Below, piece after piece: positions 41,639-43,161 of a DNA stretch of 43,161 nt. Below the pieces are notes generated by a model. The model did not search any database, had not been told where the DNA came from, and was given only the letters and a program-made list of their open reading frames with translations. Each line of letters begins with the position of its first letter. The first letter of the stretch is position 1. The position numbers and the translations under genes were made by a program. The stretch is from Diphasiastrum complanatum (lineage: Eukaryota; Streptophyta; Lycopodiopsida; Lycopodiales; Lycopodiaceae), in contig MU834921.1 in the NCBI GenBank assembly GCA_029204225.1, positions 1 through 43,161 of the forward strand, read 5' to 3'.

Positions 41639-43161
41639 AGCCCGCATTCACAGAAATGAATTTTGCCCTCAGTTTGGCATGCATTTCACTTTTGCGAGGA
41701 CTAGATAAACACGGACAAATTAGTCCTATTGAATGGGAGAGCTACTACATTCTTTCAGTTTTTTATATCTTGTAGATAGCAACTTTTGTCAGTATAGTTA
41801 AGACATTGTTAATACTCATTGCATAGAAAATAGGCAGCCTGTTACGCTGCGGATTGTGCAGGGTAACAGAAACATTTGTGAATATCTCTGTAGTATCTAT
41901 TTTTCAGTTTGAGCGATCCTGCTGCAGGCTGTGCTGTGGCAGCAGAAATATTTGTGAATACATATTAAGCCCTTTGTTATAAGACTACATTTCAGTCAAG
42001 GATCTGTGAGTGATCCACAAAATGACATCAATTTTTTTGGCTTCCTTGCTGTCTTGTTCTTGAAACATTTTTCCTTAACCACATTAGGTTCATGAGTGGA
42101 TACTGTCAATTTCTTGTCTTGTTTGTGGAACAATTTATTTCAACCACATTAGGTTCTTACGAGTGGTTACATACACAAATCATTTGTGGGTTATACACAA
42201 ATCATTGGGCTTTTTTACTCCGGGAAAACAATTCCATCAAACTTCCATTTTGGATAGCACTAAATTGATCTTTGGAAAGCCAATTTGTAGGAAAGGCTTC
42301 TAATAAAGTTTTATTCTCCTGGATCAACCATTATTGAGTTTTATTCTCACTATTACGCTGGTTTGTTTGCTCAAGATTGTGTATAAAGTAAGATAGTCAT
42401 TGTGGTGAGACTAGTTTCCTAAATCATGCATGCACAAGGCATGCAATCACAAAGCCTCTGACTCCCATCTGTGACTCCCATCACTACCTTAACAACCACA
42501 CCACAATTTGCCAAAAATAAAAGTGGTTAGTGTTAATGGCTCTTTTAAGAACAATGACAAGGTTGTTTATGGTAAAGCTTATGATGAATTTAACACTATA
42601 ATATGTTTATGGTAACGCATATAATGAATTTAAAACTGAAATGTTTTCAATTAATAAATAGTATTTGATTTAAATTTTAAAATGTTATTTTTTTTCTAGC
42701 AAAGTAATCATATAATCTTGCTATAAATTTAACATACAATATACTTGTAAAATCCTATTGTATCATTGTTTTTTGGGCAATCCAACTAAATTCTAATATG
42801 ACAAAACTCATTGCAAATATATTATCAAAATTTAGGTGTTGTATGAAGTATCTAACATTGATGCAACAACAAGAGTGAGCTTTTAAACATATTACATCCA
42901 AGGAAATTGGTAGAATGATACTTCAAGCCTTCATCCAAGCATGTTAATAAAGTATAGGGAAATGCTCATGTTCGGGGCCTTGGTAGATTTTCATGCACAA
43001 TAGAGGTATTTTTGCTTTTTTACTCTATTCGCTACATCTCTCTTTGTTTCTTACAGATCTATGTATTCTCTGCCTCTCTTCTTTTTCCTTTTGTATTTCG
43101 TTATGATCCAAAGAGGATGGTTTATACCTCCACTGCGTGGAGTTTACAAGATAGCTAAACG
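41639..43161. other. 3' UTR and flank of the F-box gene, no further gene
   Basis: The polyadenylation site cannot be fixed. Three small local duplications are visible: CAGAAA(C/T)ATTTGTGAATA at about 41870 and 41944, AACCACATTAGGTTC at 42077 and 42142, and GTTTATGGTAA...ATGAATTTA at 42565 and 42605. Otherwise the sequence is AT-rich and without coding signal. Confidence 0.55.

Noticed and set aside
1-43161. CRISPR array, prophage, integron, rRNA or organellar insert
   Set aside because: No regularly spaced repeats, bacterial or phage genes, rRNA blocks or chloroplast/mitochondrial genes were seen on either strand.

Overview
This looks like repeat-rich nuclear DNA of a land plant with a large genome. 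Four things support that: many Ty1/copia and Ty3/gypsy LTR retrotransposon remnants, tRNA-Met-type primer binding sites (PBS), one intron-bearing gene of a plant F-box family with GT-AG introns and a GA-rich leader, and long stretches with no gene. The species cannot be read from the sequence. I saw no bacterial, organellar, rRNA or CRISPR features.

Layout. 1-5720 is a pile-up of decayed LTR elements: a copia integrase fragment, a stray LTR piece, a gypsy gag-protease-RT remnant, two different LTRs and several local rearrangements. 5721-13690 has no convincing gene. It holds a GC-richer island with a possible exon relic (about 8.9-9.2 kb), CT and TG microsatellites, a fold-back (MITE-like) element and a diverged tandem repeat. 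13690-20534 is the clearest story: a 6.1-kb copia element with two 682-bp LTRs and the target duplication AAAGA is inserted in an older minus-strand copia element, whose two halves lie on either side. 20535-28222 holds four more copia remnants on both strands, each with large deletions, plus LTRs at 22119 and 25147. 28222-34119 holds two members of one copia family tail to tail; the minus-strand copy is a deletion derivative whose LTRs carry unusual CGAAA/CGAGA pentanucleotide arrays. 34120-40100 is mostly unassigned, but has two exon-like relics with splice-type borders on opposite strands (35.0-36.2 kb) and a short tRNA-derived retroposon with a perfect 13-bp target duplication (37.56 kb).

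The only gene that looks intact is at 40465-41638: four exons, 214 residues, an F-box protein of the FBS1/At4g35930-like family. It follows a G-box and a GA-rich leader.

How the parts work together. There is no operon or multi-gene system here. Coding remnants at 13690-32836 belong to transposable elements. No LTR element in the window has an undamaged gag-pol, so all are expected to be non-autonomous. The interest lies in the order of insertions, the deletions and rearrangements, the relics of host exons and the short retroposon. I found no convincing new biological system.
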